Positions 17,642 through 26,369 are shown, numbered from the stretch's first letter. The stretch: DNA of 64,000 nucleotides from Nocardioides carbamazepini (GCF_024614185.1 NZ_JAHTLF010000008.1:124001-188000); one strand, 5' to 3'. The notes: generated from the letters alone by a model not told the origin. Made by a program: numbers and translations.

Positions 17642-18604
17642 ATGGCTGCGACGATGACGAGGCCCCGGAACACGGGACGCGAGATCGAGGGCCGCGACAG
17701 CGTCGGGCTGTACCTCGACGAGATCGCGCGCACTCCCCTGCTCGACGCGGCGCGGGAGGTCGAGCTCGCGAAGGCGATCGAGGCCGGCCTGTACGCCGAA
17801 CACCTCCTCGCCGAGGGCCGGATCGGCCGCCGCAAGGGCGGCGCCCCCAAGCAGGCCAACGAGGCCGAGCTCGAGTGGATCGCCGAGGAGGGCCGCAAGG
17901 CCGTCACGGAGTTCATCAACGCGAACCTGCGCCTCGTGGTGTCCATCGCCCGCAAGTACGGCCGGGCCCAGATGCCGATGCTCGACCTGATCCAGGAGGG
18001 CAACACCGGTCTGATCCGCGCGGTCGAGAAGTTCGACTACGCCAAGGGCTACAAGTTCTCCACCTACGCGACCTGGTGGGTCCGCCAGGCCATCACCCGC
18101 GGCATCGCCCAGCAGGCCCGCGTGGTCCGGCTGCCCGTGCACGTGGTCGAGGAGCTCAACCAGGTCGGCGGTGCCCGCCGTACCCTCGAGCGTCAGCTGG
18201 GCCGTGACCCGGAGCCGGCCGAGATCGCCGCCGAGCTCGGCCTGGAGGTCGACCGGGTCCTCGACCTGATGGCCTGGGGCCGCGAGCACGTCAGCCTCGA
18301 CACGCCCGTCGACGAGGACGGCGACACCTCGCTCGGCGACCTGATGGCCCAGGAGACCGCGCCGGGCCCCGACCTGACCGTCCTCGACGTCGAGGCCCGC
18401 GACCGGCTCAACACGCTGGTCGACCAGCTCGACCCGCGCGCGGCCGACATCATCCGCTCGCGCTACGGCCTCACCGACGGCCGGCAGCACAAGCTCGCCG
18501 ACATCGGCGTCAAGCACGGGATCTCGGCCGAGCGGGTGCGCCAGCTGGAGCGCGAGGCGCTCCAGAAGCTCCGCCGGCTGGGCGACCCCGACATGGCCGC
18601 CTGA
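17642..18604 (+). CDS. Group 2 sigma-70 factor (SigB/HrdD type)
   Basis: A 320-residue sigma factor. Region 1.2 begins at DSVGLYLDEIART. Region 2 holds MLDLIQEGNTGLIRAVEKFD and the -10 recognition helix KFSTYATWWVRQAITR. Region 3 follows, and region 4 has the helix-turn-helix GISAERVRQLEREAL. The long acidic N-terminus of the principal sigma factor is missing, so this is a group 2 (non-essential, stress-responsive) paralog. The region between 1.2 and 2 carries an insert (AEGRIGRRKGGAPKQANEA). ATG17642 follows a strong ribosome site. The SigR/SigH-like promoter suggests induction by redox stress, as reported for sigB in mycobacteria. Confidence 0.92.
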   Translation: MAATMTRPRNTGREIEGRDSVGLYLDEIARTPLLDAAREVELAKAIEAGLYAEHLLAEGRIGRRKGGAPKQANEAELEWIAEEGRKAVTEFINANLRLVVSIARKYGRAQMPMLDLIQEGNTGLIRAVEKFDYAKGYKFSTYATWWVRQAITRGIAQQARVVRLPVHVVEELNQVGGARRTLERQLGRDPEPAEIAAELGLEVDRVLDLMAWGREHVSLDTPVDEDGDTSLGDLMAQETAPGPDLTVLDVEARDRLNTLVDQLDPRAADIIRSRYGLTDGRQHKLADIGVKHGISAERVRQLEREALQKLRRLGDPDMAA

Positions 18605-18648
18605 TCGCCTGAGCAGCCCGCCGCGCGACGCTCACCCCTGAGGCGATC
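18603..18648 (+). terminator. Inverted repeat immediately after the sigma factor
   Basis: GATCGCCT (18603-18610) pairs with AGGCGATC (18641-18648) across a 30-base loop that starts within the stop codon. Candidate terminator without a U-tract. Confidence 0.4.
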
Positions 18649-18691
18649 GCACGACGGGCCACTCGGCATGCCCGCCGGTGGTGACTCCCGA

Positions 18692-18715
18692 TGGCGCGGT
18701 GTCGAGGCCGCGCCA
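18692..18715. terminator. Hairpin between convergent sigma factor and coaE
   Basis: TGGCGCGG and CCGCGCCA form a perfect 8-bp stem with an 8-base loop. It sits in the 192-base gap between two convergent genes (18605-18796), so it may stop transcription from both sides. Nothing else is seen in this gap. Confidence 0.45.
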
Positions 18716-18796
18716 CCGCCGACGAGCCCTCGGAGTAGACCACGCCGATCGAGGCCGTGGGGGCGGTCCGGGCGTCGTTTGTGCCCCGCTTGACAA

Positions 18797-19405
18797 CTAT
18801 TGGTCGAGATCGGGCCGTTGTCCCGACGTCAGCGCCGAGTGGACGTCTTCGACGCGCCGCCGCAGGTCCTCCCGGGACCCCGTGTTCTCGATGAGGTACG
18901 TCGCCACCGCACGCCGCTGTTCACGGGTCGCCTGCGCGGCGATCCGGGCCCGGGCGTCGTCCTCGGTCCAGCCGCGGTCGCGCACCATCCGCTCGACCTG
19001 CAGCTCCTCGGGAGCGTCGACGACGATGACGGCGTCGAACTCCTCCGCGCGGCCGGACTCGACCAGCAGAGGGATGTCGTGGACGACGATCCCGTCCGTG
19101 GGGGCGGCGGCCTCGAGCTCGGCGTACCGCTCGAAGACGAGGGGATGCACGATCGCCTCCAGGACCCTGCGCTGCGCCTCGTCGGCGAAGACGAGCGCGC
19201 CCATCCGCGGGCGGTCCAGCTCACCGTCGGGGGTCAGCATCTCGGGCCCGAACGCCTCGACGACGGCAGCCAGGCCGGGGGTCCCGGCGGCCACCACCTC
19301 CCGGGCGATCAGGTCGGCGTCGATGACGACCGCCCCCAGCTCGCGCAGGATCGATGACACGGTGCTCTTCCCCGAGGCGATCCCCCCGGTCAGTCCGACG
19401 CGCAC
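18797..19405 (-). CDS. coaE: Dephospho-CoA kinase
   Basis: A 202-residue P-loop kinase that phosphorylates dephospho-CoA, the last step of coenzyme A synthesis. The Walker A loop GGIASGKST is at residues 7-15. Further CoaE signatures are [10 protein letters not shown] and HPLVFERY, the lid region [10 protein letters not shown] and the substrate loop [10 protein letters not shown]. Length is standard, without the GrpB-like extension found in mycobacterial CoaE. ATG19405 has no Shine-Dalgarno site. A 22-base gap separates it from the divergent ligase gene. Confidence 0.95.
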   Translation of the reverse strand: MRVGLTGGIASGKSTVSSILRELGAVVIDADLIAREVVAAGTPGLAAVVEAFGPEMLTPDGELDRPRMGALVFADEAQRRVLEAIVHPLVFERYAELEAAAPTDGIVVHDIPLLVESGRAEEFDAVIVVDAPEELQVERMVRDRGWTEDDARARIAAQATREQRRAVATYLIENTGSREDLRRRVEDVHSALTSGQRPDLDQ

Positions 19406-19411
19406 ACGCGG

Positions 19412-19421
19412 ACCCTACTGT
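19412..19421. promoter_or_regulatory. Overlapping divergent -10 hexamers for coaE and the 19428 ligase
   Basis: On the minus strand TAGGGT (19417-19412) ends six bases before the coaE ATG. On the plus strand TACTGT (19416-19421) ends six bases before GTG19428. The hexamers overlap by two bases, so the two promoters probably compete for polymerase. Confidence 0.5.
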
Positions 19422-19427
19422 GAGCCC

Positions 19428-20666
19428 GTGCCGAACGAACGGGTCGCCCTGCTCCTCCCGGGTTCCCACGCGTACGTCGACGCCGTGCTCCGGATGCTCT
19501 CCGCCGGCGTGTTCCCGATCCCGCTCGACCCACGGCTGACGCCCAGCGAGCAGGAACGGATCCTCTCCGGGCTGGAGCCCACCGTCGTCGTCCGGACCGA
19601 GGACGAGCTGGCCGCGGTGACGGCCGGCCTGCCGGAGCCCGGCCTCCCCCTGGGCCGGCCGATGCACTGCACCAGCGGCACGACCGGGGTGCCGAAGGGC
19701 GTCTACTCCGGTCTGCTGTCACCGGAGGACGCCGCCGCGCTGGTCGCCGAGGAGCGGGACCTGTGGGGCTTCGGCCCCGACGACGTCAACCTGGTGCTGA
19801 GCCCGCTCTACCACTCGGCGCCCCTGCGCTTCGCGATGGGAACGATCCTGGCGGGCGGCCGGATGGTGATCCCCGGGCCGTTCGACCCGGCAGCGGTGAC
19901 GGCGGCGATCGAGGCCGAGCGGCCGAGCACCATGTTCTGCGTGCCGACCCACCTGCAGCGTCTCTTCCGGCACTGGGACGAGCACGGCGCACCCGACCTG
20001 TCCTGCTTCCGGCTCGTCGCGCACGCCGGCGCGCCCTGCCCGACCGACCTCAAGCACCGCCTCGTCGAGGCGTTCCCGGACGGCTCCACCTGGGAGTTCT
20101 ACGGATCGACCGAGGGCCAGTTCACCGCATGCCGCAGCGAGGAGTGGCTGGCTCGCCCCGGCACCGTCGGGCGCGCGCGTCCCGGCCGCACCCTGAGCAC
20201 CGACCCGGACGGCACGATCTGGTGCACGGTGCCGCCGTTCGCGCGGTTCACCTACTTCGGGGCGCCGGAGAAGACCGCCGCCGCGTGGCGCGAGACGCCG
20301 GAGGGAGCCGCGTTCACGGTCGGTGACCTCGGACGCCTGGACGCCGAGGGCTACCTGTACCTCGACGGACGCCGCGAGGACCTGGTCATCAGCGGTGGCG
20401 TCAACGTGTACCCGACGGAGGTGGAGCAGGTGCTCGGCGCCTGTCCGGGCGTCGCCGACATCGCGGTGTACGGCGTCGACGACCCGCACTGGGGGCAGCG
20501 CGTCCGCGCGGCCGTCGTCATCGACCCCGACGGGCCCGCCGAGGAGGACCTCCGAGCCTTCGCCCGCGAGCGGCTGGCGCCGCCGAAGCGGCCCAAGGAC
20601 TACACCTTCCTCGACGAGCTCCCCCGGACCCTGACCGGCAAGGTCCGGCGGACCGAGCTCGGTTAG
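19428..20666 (+). CDS. Short AMP-binding (acyl-CoA synthetase-like) protein
   Basis: A 412-residue ANL-superfamily adenylate-forming enzyme starting at GTG19428. The phosphate loop CTSGTTGVPKG is at 81-91. EFYGSTEG and VGDLGRLDAEGYLYLDGR (adenylate/hinge motifs) follow, and the C-terminal catalytic Lys is Lys405 in TLTGKVRR. It activates a carboxylate as acyl-AMP, normally followed by transfer to CoA. It is about 100 residues shorter than usual because the N-terminal region before the P-loop is only 80 residues. All catalytic motifs remain, so it is probably functional. Substrate unknown. It overlaps the PucR gene by 4 bases, tail to tail. Confidence 0.82.
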   Translation: MPNERVALLLPGSHAYVDAVLRMLSAGVFPIPLDPRLTPSEQERILSGLEPTVVVRTEDELAAVTAGLPEPGLPLGRPMHCTSGTTGVPKGVYSGLLSPEDAAALVAEERDLWGFGPDDVNLVLSPLYHSAPLRFAMGTILAGGRMVIPGPFDPAAVTAAIEAERPSTMFCVPTHLQRLFRHWDEHGAPDLSCFRLVAHAGAPCPTDLKHRLVEAFPDGSTWEFYGSTEGQFTACRSEEWLARPGTVGRARPGRTLSTDPDGTIWCTVPPFARFTYFGAPEKTAAAWRETPEGAAFTVGDLGRLDAEGYLYLDGRREDLVISGGVNVYPTEVEQVLGACPGVADIAVYGVDDPHWGQRVRAAVVIDPDGPAEEDLRAFARERLAPPKRPKDYTFLDELPRTLTGKVRRTELG

Positions 20667-22165
20667 GGCTGCTCGGGGGGCTGCTCGGGCGCCAGCGCCA
20701 GCGCCAGCCAGGCGCCGACCCGCGCGGCCGGGTCGTCGAGATCGAGTCCGCTGAGCCGCTCGATCTCGACCAGCCGGTTGCGGACGGTGTTGCGGTGCAC
20801 CCCGAGGTCGTCGGCGACGGCGCCGCGGGAGCCGTGATGGCGCAGGAAGGCGGCCAGGGTGGCCCGGTGCTCGGCGTCGAGCGGGGCGAGCAGCGTGTCG
20901 GCGTACTCGCGGCCGAGCGCCTCGGGCACCAGCGCGAGCGGGCCGGCATCGGCGACGTCCTCCCAGCGGCGGACCGGGCTCGCGGTGGTCGTGCGGTCGA
21001 GCGCGTGCCCGGCGGACTCGGCGCTGCGGCGGGCGTCGGTCGCGGTGGTGGCCCGGCCCACACCGGCGCGCAGTCCGGCGCCGGTGACCACGGCGAGCAC
21101 GGCCGGGACGCGCGCGGGCGCGACGACCGCGACCAGCTCGGCGTCGACGAGGCCGGCCAGCACGCCCTCGTCGGCGAGACCCTCCTCCAGCCGGTCGAGG
21201 GCGTCCCCGAGCGCGTCCGAGCTGCCGGTCATGCGCAGCACCCGCAGGCGGTCCGGTACGGCGTCGCCACCCTCCGCGGCGTCGAGCAGCACCTCGGCGG
21301 AGCGCAGGTCGCCGGCGACGAGGAGCTCCAACGCCCGGCCACGGAGCCGCCGCTCGGCCGACCGGCGCTCCGCCCGCCGCTCGACGGCCAGGCTGAGCAG
21401 GACGGCGGCAGTGCTGATCGCGGCCCGCAGCGGGTCACCCAGACCGTTCGGCGCGGCGACGGCGAGGTACTGCTCCGGCCTCCCGGCCAGGCCGATCGGC
21501 CGCACGACGGTGGCCACCTGACCGTGGTCGGTGCTGGAGACCGTGCTCGAGACGGCACCCAGGCCCTGGCCGCGGATGCCGGCCACCTCGGTACGCACCA
21601 GCTCCAGGTCGAGCCGCTCGGGGTGGCCGCCGAACGGGCCCTCCTCGGGCTCGCCGTCGCGATGGACCAGCGCCACCGCGCCGTCGAGCAGCTGGGCCAG
21701 GCGCTCCAACAGCGGCCGGAGGTCGAGGCCCAGCGCGGCCTGGGTCAGCCGCCGTTGCAGGTCGAGCGCGAGCCGGGTCGTCGCGGCCTCCTGGTCCTGC
21801 AGCAGCTCGGCCGCGGCCCGGGACACCGCGACGAAGTGGGTCGCGCGCGGCACCTCCAACAGGGTCAGGCCACGGGACCGACAGGCGGCGACCAGCCGGT
21901 CGGGCAGCCGGTCGTGGGTGAGGCCCACACCGACGGCGAGCGCGGCGGCGCCCGCCGCGACCAGGCGGTCGACGTAGGGCTCCCACTCGTCGCTCCAGCC
22001 GCGGGTGCCCAGGCCGGTGGTGAGCAGCAGCTCCCCACCCTCCAGGTACGGCGTCGGGTCGGCCAGCTCACTCGTCGCCACCCAGCGCAACGCGGGGCCG
22101 TCGACCTCGTGCACCGCGCGCAGTCCGAGGCTCCGCACCGCCACCAGGTCGGCCACCGTCACCAC
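20663..22165 (-). CDS. PucR-family transcriptional regulator
   Basis: A 500-residue regulator. The N-terminus (VVTVADLVAVRSLGLRAVHE) is the PucR ligand-binding domain. A central GGDEF-like/CdaR region follows, and the C-terminus is the PucR helix-turn-helix, with FLRHHGSRGAVADDLGVHRNTVRNRLVEIE as the DNA-binding part. Such proteins usually control adjacent catabolic operons. It is divergent from gabT with an inverted repeat between them, so control of the gab genes by GABA or a related metabolite is inferred. The start is GTG22165; GTG22162 is equally possible. Confidence 0.85.
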   Translation of the reverse strand: MVTVADLVAVRSLGLRAVHEVDGPALRWVATSELADPTPYLEGGELLLTTGLGTRGWSDEWEPYVDRLVAAGAAALAVGVGLTHDRLPDRLVAACRSRGLTLLEVPRATHFVAVSRAAAELLQDQEAATTRLALDLQRRLTQAALGLDLRPLLERLAQLLDGAVALVHRDGEPEEGPFGGHPERLDLELVRTEVAGIRGQGLGAVSSTVSSTDHGQVATVVRPIGLAGRPEQYLAVAAPNGLGDPLRAAISTAAVLLSLAVERRAERRSAERRLRGRALELLVAGDLRSAEVLLDAAEGGDAVPDRLRVLRMTGSSDALGDALDRLEEGLADEGVLAGLVDAELVAVVAPARVPAVLAVVTGAGLRAGVGRATTATDARRSAESAGHALDRTTTASPVRRWEDVADAGPLALVPEALGREYADTLLAPLDAEHRATLAAFLRHHGSRGAVADDLGVHRNTVRNRLVEIERLSGLDLDDPAARVGAWLALALAPEQPPEQP

Positions 22166-22176
22166 GATGCGATTCT

Positions 22177-22204
22177 TGCACAATTGCAAAGCAGAGATTG
22201 TGCA
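22177..22204. promoter_or_regulatory. Inverted-repeat operator between pucR-type gene and gabT
   Basis: TGCACAAT (22177-22184) and ATTGTGCA (22197-22204) form a perfect 8-base inverted repeat with a 12-base spacer, so centres lie 20 bases apart, two helical turns. It lies directly upstream of the regulator start, in an AT-richer pocket. A likely site for the PucR protein. Confidence 0.55.
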
Positions 22205-22292
22205 CACGAGGCATGGCGGACCACCGCCCTCCGTCCTACCTTCGTCACAACACCCCGGCGACCCCGGGCACCCGCTTCCACGGAGGACACCC

Positions 22293-23648
22293 ATGAGCCA
22301 GCAGCCCACCGGCGGCCCCAGCATCACGCAGGAGCGACGCCTGGTCACCGCCATCCCCGGCCCACGCTCGCTCGAGCTCGCCGAGCGGAAGGCCAAGGCC
22401 GTCGCCTCGGGCGTCGCAGTCGGCCTGCCGGTCCAGATCGTCGCCGCCGGTGGCGGCATCCTGGTCGACGCCGACGGCAACCAGCTCATCGACCTCGGCT
22501 CCGGCATCGCCGTGACCACGGTCGGCAACAGCGCGCCGCGCGTCGTCGAGGCGGTGACCCGCCAGGTCGCCGAGTTCACCCACACCTGCTTCATGGTGAC
22601 CCCGTACGAGGGCTACGTCGCTGTCGCCGAGAAGCTCAACGAGCTCACCCCCGGCAGCCACGAGAAGCGCTCGGCGCTCTTCAACTCCGGCGCCGAGGCC
22701 GTCGAGAACGCGGTCAAGATCGCCCGCTCCGCGACCGGTCGGCAGTCGGTCGTGGTCTTCGACCACGCCTACCACGGACGCACCAACCTGACGATGGCGA
22801 TGACGGCGAAGAACATGCCGTACAAGAAGGGCTTCGGCCCGTTCGCCTCCGAGGTCTACCGCGCGCCGCTGTCCTATCCCTTCCGCGACGGCGGCCGCGA
22901 CGGCGCCGAGGCCGCGCGTCAGGCCATCGACGTCATCGAGAAGCAGGTCGGGGCCGAGAGCCTCGCCGCCATCGTGATCGAGCCGATCCAGGGCGAGGGC
23001 GGCTTCATCGTCCCGGCCGACGGCTTCCTACCGGCGCTGGCCGCGTGGTGCCGCGACAACGGCGTCGTCTTCGTCGCCGACGAGGTGCAGACCGGCTTCG
23101 CCCGCACCGGCGAGCTGTTCGCGTGCGACCACGAGGGCGTCGTACCCGACCTGATCGTGACCGCCAAGGGCATCGCCGGCGGTCTCCCGCTCGCCGCCGT
23201 CACCGGCCGTGCCGAGCTGATGGACGCCGCCCACGCCGGCGGCCTCGGCGGCACGTACGGCGGAAACCCGCTCGCCTGCGCCGCCGCGCTCGCCGTCTTC
23301 GAGACGATCGAGGCCGAGGGCCTCGTCGACCGCGCCCGCACCATCGGCAAGACGATGACCGAGCGGCTCGCCGCGCTGCAGGAGAGTGACCCGCGCATCG
23401 GCGAGGTCCGAGGCCGCGGGGCCATGATCGCCGTCGAGCTCGTCCGGGCCGGCACGACCGACCCCGACGCCGACCTCACGAAGAAGGTGGCCGCCGCCGC
23501 CAACGCGCAGGGTCTGGTCGTGCTGACCTGCGGCACCTACGGCAACGTGTTGCGCTTCCTCCCGCCGCTGTCCATGCCCGACCACCTGCTCGCCGAGGCC
23601 CTCGACCTGCTGGCCGGGATCTTCGCCACGATCGACCAGGTGAGCTGA
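22293..23648 (+). CDS. gabT: 4-aminobutyrate--2-oxoglutarate transaminase
   Basis: A 451-residue class III PLP aminotransferase. Key features are NSGAEAVENAVKIARSATGR, HAYHGRTNLTMAMTAK, the cofactor-binding Asp in FVADEVQTGFARTG, and PLP Lys292 in TAKGIAGG. These match GabT, which converts GABA and 2-oxoglutarate to succinate semialdehyde and glutamate. ATG22293 is preceded by GGAGGA at a good distance. Its stop overlaps the start of the glutamate dehydrogenase gene (ATGA), and gabD follows, making a GABA-catabolic operon. Confidence 0.93.
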   Translation: MSQQPTGGPSITQERRLVTAIPGPRSLELAERKAKAVASGVAVGLPVQIVAAGGGILVDADGNQLIDLGSGIAVTTVGNSAPRVVEAVTRQVAEFTHTCFMVTPYEGYVAVAEKLNELTPGSHEKRSALFNSGAEAVENAVKIARSATGRQSVVVFDHAYHGRTNLTMAMTAKNMPYKKGFGPFASEVYRAPLSYPFRDGGRDGAEAARQAIDVIEKQVGAESLAAIVIEPIQGEGGFIVPADGFLPALAAWCRDNGVVFVADEVQTGFARTGELFACDHEGVVPDLIVTAKGIAGGLPLAAVTGRAELMDAAHAGGLGGTYGGNPLACAAALAVFETIEAEGLVDRARTIGKTMTERLAALQESDPRIGEVRGRGAMIAVELVRAGTTDPDADLTKKVAAAANAQGLVVLTCGTYGNVLRFLPPLSMPDHLLAEALDLLAGIFATIDQVS

Positions 23649-24934
23649 TGACCACGCTCCACGAGCCCGACACCCTCGATGCATCCCTGGGGGCGACCGG
23701 GCCGCTGGCCGACGCCCGCACCCAGCTGCGGGAGGCCACCACGCTGCTCGGGTACGACGAGGGCCTCTACCAGATGCTCGCCACCCCGCGCCGCGAGGTG
23801 ACCGTGAGCATCCCGCTGCGCCGCGACGACGGCACCACCGAGCTGTTCGTCGGCCACCGCGTGCAGCACAACTTCTCCCGCGGCCCGGCCAAGGGCGGGC
23901 TGCGCTACTCCCCCGACGTCACGCTCGACGAGGTCCGCGCGCTGGCGATGTGGATGACCTGGAAGTGCGCCCTGCTCGACGTGCCCTACGGCGGCGCGAA
24001 GGGCGGCGTCACGATCGACCCGCGCAACTACTCGCAGGCCGAGCTGGAGCGGGTCACCCGGCGCTACACCAGCGAGATCAGCCCCCTCATCGGGCCCGAG
24101 CGCGACATCCCGGCGCCCGACATCGGCACCGACGAGAAGACGATGGCCTGGCTGATGGACACCTACTCCGTCCAGCAGGGGCACACGGTCCTCGGCGTCA
24201 CCACCGGCAAGCCGATCAGCCTCGGCGGCTCGCGCGGTCGCGCCACCGCCACCTCGCGCGGCGTCGTCCACGTGGCCATCGCGGCGCTGCTCTCGCGCGG
24301 CATCGACCCCGCCGACGCCACCGCGTCCGTGCAGGGCTTCGGCAAGGTCGGCCGCTACGCCGCCCGCTTCCTCGCCGACGCCGGCACCCGGGTCCTCGCC
24401 GTGTCCGACCAGTACGGCGCCGTCCACTCCGCCGCCGGGCTGGACGTGCCGGCACTGGAGACGCACGTCGACGCCACCGGCTCGGTCGTCGGCTTCGCTG
24501 GTGGCGACGCGGTGCCCGCCGAGGCCGTGCTCGAGGCCGAGGTCGACCTGCTCGTCCCCGCCGCCGTCGAGGGCGTCCTGCGCGCCGACAACGCGAGCCG
24601 GGTACGGGCCCAGGTGATCGTGGAGGGCGCGAACGGGCCCACCACGCCCGAGGCCGACCGGATCCTGCAGGAGGCCGGCCGGCTCGTCGTACCGGACATC
24701 CTGGCGAACGCCGGTGGCGTGATCGTGTCCTACTTCGAGTGGGTGCAGGCCAACCAGGCCTACTGGTGGAGCGAGAACGAGGTCGAGGACCGGCTGGCCG
24801 AGCGGATGCTCGCCGCCTGGGACTCGGTCAACACCGCCGCCACCCGGCTCGACGTCCCCCTGCGTACGGCGGCGACGTGCCTGGCCGTCGAGCGCGTGGC
24901 CCAGGCGCACCAGCTGCGCGGCCTCTACCCGTGA
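23648..24934 (+). CDS. Glutamate dehydrogenase (Glu/Leu/Phe/Val family)
   Basis: A 428-residue hexameric-type dehydrogenase. The substrate domain has GPAKGGLRYSP and the catalytic Lys in VPYGGAKGGV, followed by the Rossmann domain with GFGKVGRYAA. Length and motifs match NAD(P)-dependent glutamate dehydrogenase, but the same family includes leucine and phenylalanine dehydrogenases. Position inside a GABA operon favours glutamate: it would oxidise the glutamate made by GabT and give back 2-oxoglutarate plus ammonium. Translation is coupled to gabT through ATGA. Confidence 0.85.
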   Translation: MTTLHEPDTLDASLGATGPLADARTQLREATTLLGYDEGLYQMLATPRREVTVSIPLRRDDGTTELFVGHRVQHNFSRGPAKGGLRYSPDVTLDEVRALAMWMTWKCALLDVPYGGAKGGVTIDPRNYSQAELERVTRRYTSEISPLIGPERDIPAPDIGTDEKTMAWLMDTYSVQQGHTVLGVTTGKPISLGGSRGRATATSRGVVHVAIAALLSRGIDPADATASVQGFGKVGRYAARFLADAGTRVLAVSDQYGAVHSAAGLDVPALETHVDATGSVVGFAGGDAVPAEAVLEAEVDLLVPAAVEGVLRADNASRVRAQVIVEGANGPTTPEADRILQEAGRLVVPDILANAGGVIVSYFEWVQANQAYWWSENEVEDRLAERMLAAWDSVNTAATRLDVPLRTAATCLAVERVAQAHQLRGLYP

Positions 24935-24949
24935 TCTGAGGAGAGCACC

Positions 24950-26335
24950 ATGTCTGACACCACCTTCGAGGTCCACGACCCGGCCACCGGCCTGGTCATC
25001 GAGACCGTCGCCGACGGCACCGTCGCGGACGCGAGCGCCGCCGTCGACGCCGCGGCCGCCGCCTTCCCGGGCTGGGCGGCCACCCCTGCCCGCACCCGGG
25101 CCGAGATCCTGCGTCGCTGCTACGACCTGATGGTCCGCGACACCGACCTGCTCACCGGCCTGATCGCGGCGGAGAACGGCAAGTCCGTCGCCGACGCCCG
25201 CGCCGAGGTGACCTACGCCGCCGAGTTCTTCCGCTGGTTCTCGGAGGAGGCGGTGCGCGGCGAGGGCACGTACGGCGACGCACCGGCCGGCAACGCCAAG
25301 ACCCTGGTGACCTACGCCCCCGTCGGCGTGGCCGCGCTCATCACGCCGTGGAACTTCCCCGCCGCGATGGCGACCCGCAAGATCGCGCCGGCCCTGGCCG
25401 CCGGCTGCACGGTCGTCCTCAAGCCGGCCGCGGAGACCCCGCTGACGGCCCTGGCCGTGGCGAGGATCCTGCTCGAGGCAGGCGTGCCCACCGGCGTGGT
25501 CAACGTCGTCCCCACCACCGATGCGGCCGCGGTCGTGACGACGTGGCTCGAGGACCCCCGCGTCCGCAAGGTCAGCTTCACCGGCTCCACCGGCGTCGGT
25601 CGTACGCTGCTGCGCCAGGCGGCCGACCGTGTCCTCAACTCCAGCATGGAGCTGGGCGGCAACGCGCCGTTCGTCGTCACCGCCGACGCCGACATCGACG
25701 CGGCCGTGGCCGGCGCCATGATCGCGAAGTTCCGCGGCGGCGGCCAGGCCTGCACCGCCGCCAACCGGTTCTACGTGCATGCCGACGTCGTCTCGGAGTT
25801 CGTGGAGAGGTTCGGGGCCGCCGTCGAGGCGCTCAAGGTCGGTCCGTCGGCGGACTCCGCGAACCAGATCGGGCCGGTCATCAGCGAGAAGGCGCTCACC
25901 GGCATCGCCAAGCTGGTCGACGCCGCCGTCGCCGACGGTGCGAAGGTCGCCGTCCAGGGCACCGTCCCCGCGGAGGGCTGGTTCTTCCCGCCGACGATCC
26001 TGGTCGACGTACCCGTCGGCGCGCCGATCCTGTCCGAGGAGATCTTCGGGCCGGTCGCGCCGATCGTCACCTGGACCGACGAGGCGGAGCTGCTCGCGTC
26101 GGTCAACGACACCGAGTTCGGGCTGGCCGCCTACGTGTACGCCGGTCGACTCCAGGACGCGCTGCGCCTCGCCGAGCGGATCGACGCCGGCATGGTCGGC
26201 ATCAACCGCGGCATCGTCTCCGACCCCTCCGCGCCGTTCGGCGGGGTCAAGCAGAGCGGCATCGGTCGCGAGGGTGCCCACGAGGGCATCCGCGAGTACC
26301 AGGAGACGCGCTACTACAGCGTCGACTGGAGCTGA
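24950..26335 (+). CDS. gabD: Succinate-semialdehyde dehydrogenase
   Basis: A 461-residue aldehyde dehydrogenase. It shows the cofactor region PWNFPAAMATRKIAPALAAG, the general base in SMELGGNAPFVV and the catalytic Cys268 in GGQACTAANRF. The C-terminal GGVKQSGIGREG segment is typical of GabD. With gabT just upstream the substrate is very likely succinate semialdehyde, oxidised to succinate. It starts 15 bases after the dehydrogenase stop with a GAGGAG ribosome site. It ends 34 bases before the convergent tetR-type gene. Confidence 0.92.
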   Translation: MSDTTFEVHDPATGLVIETVADGTVADASAAVDAAAAAFPGWAATPARTRAEILRRCYDLMVRDTDLLTGLIAAENGKSVADARAEVTYAAEFFRWFSEEAVRGEGTYGDAPAGNAKTLVTYAPVGVAALITPWNFPAAMATRKIAPALAAGCTVVLKPAAETPLTALAVARILLEAGVPTGVVNVVPTTDAAAVVTTWLEDPRVRKVSFTGSTGVGRTLLRQAADRVLNSSMELGGNAPFVVTADADIDAAVAGAMIAKFRGGGQACTAANRFYVHADVVSEFVERFGAAVEALKVGPSADSANQIGPVISEKALTGIAKLVDAAVADGAKVAVQGTVPAEGWFFPPTILVDVPVGAPILSEEIFGPVAPIVTWTDEAELLASVNDTEFGLAAYVYAGRLQDALRLAERIDAGMVGINRGIVSDPSAPFGGVKQSGIGREGAHEGIREYQETRYYSVDWS

Positions 26336-26356
26336 GTCAGACACGCGATTCAGCTC
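26329..26356 (+). terminator. Weak hairpin at the end of the gab operon
   Basis: GAGCTGA and TCAGCTC form a 7-bp stem across a 14-base loop, starting in the last codons of gabD. It lies between convergent genes. Confidence 0.35.
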
Positions 26357-26369
26357 ACGCCACGCGGCC

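Noticed and set aside
18790..18795. TTGACA -35-like element on the plus strand before the coaE stop
   Set aside because: No -10 hexamer lies 16-18 bases downstream, and the position is at the end of a convergent gene. Likely chance.
23537..26344. Open frame of 935 codons opposite the gdh and gabD genes
   Set aside because: Mirror frame of two well-supported enzymes; composition typical of shadow frames (DRRRDLAG, GGDHRG patterns) and no signature motif.
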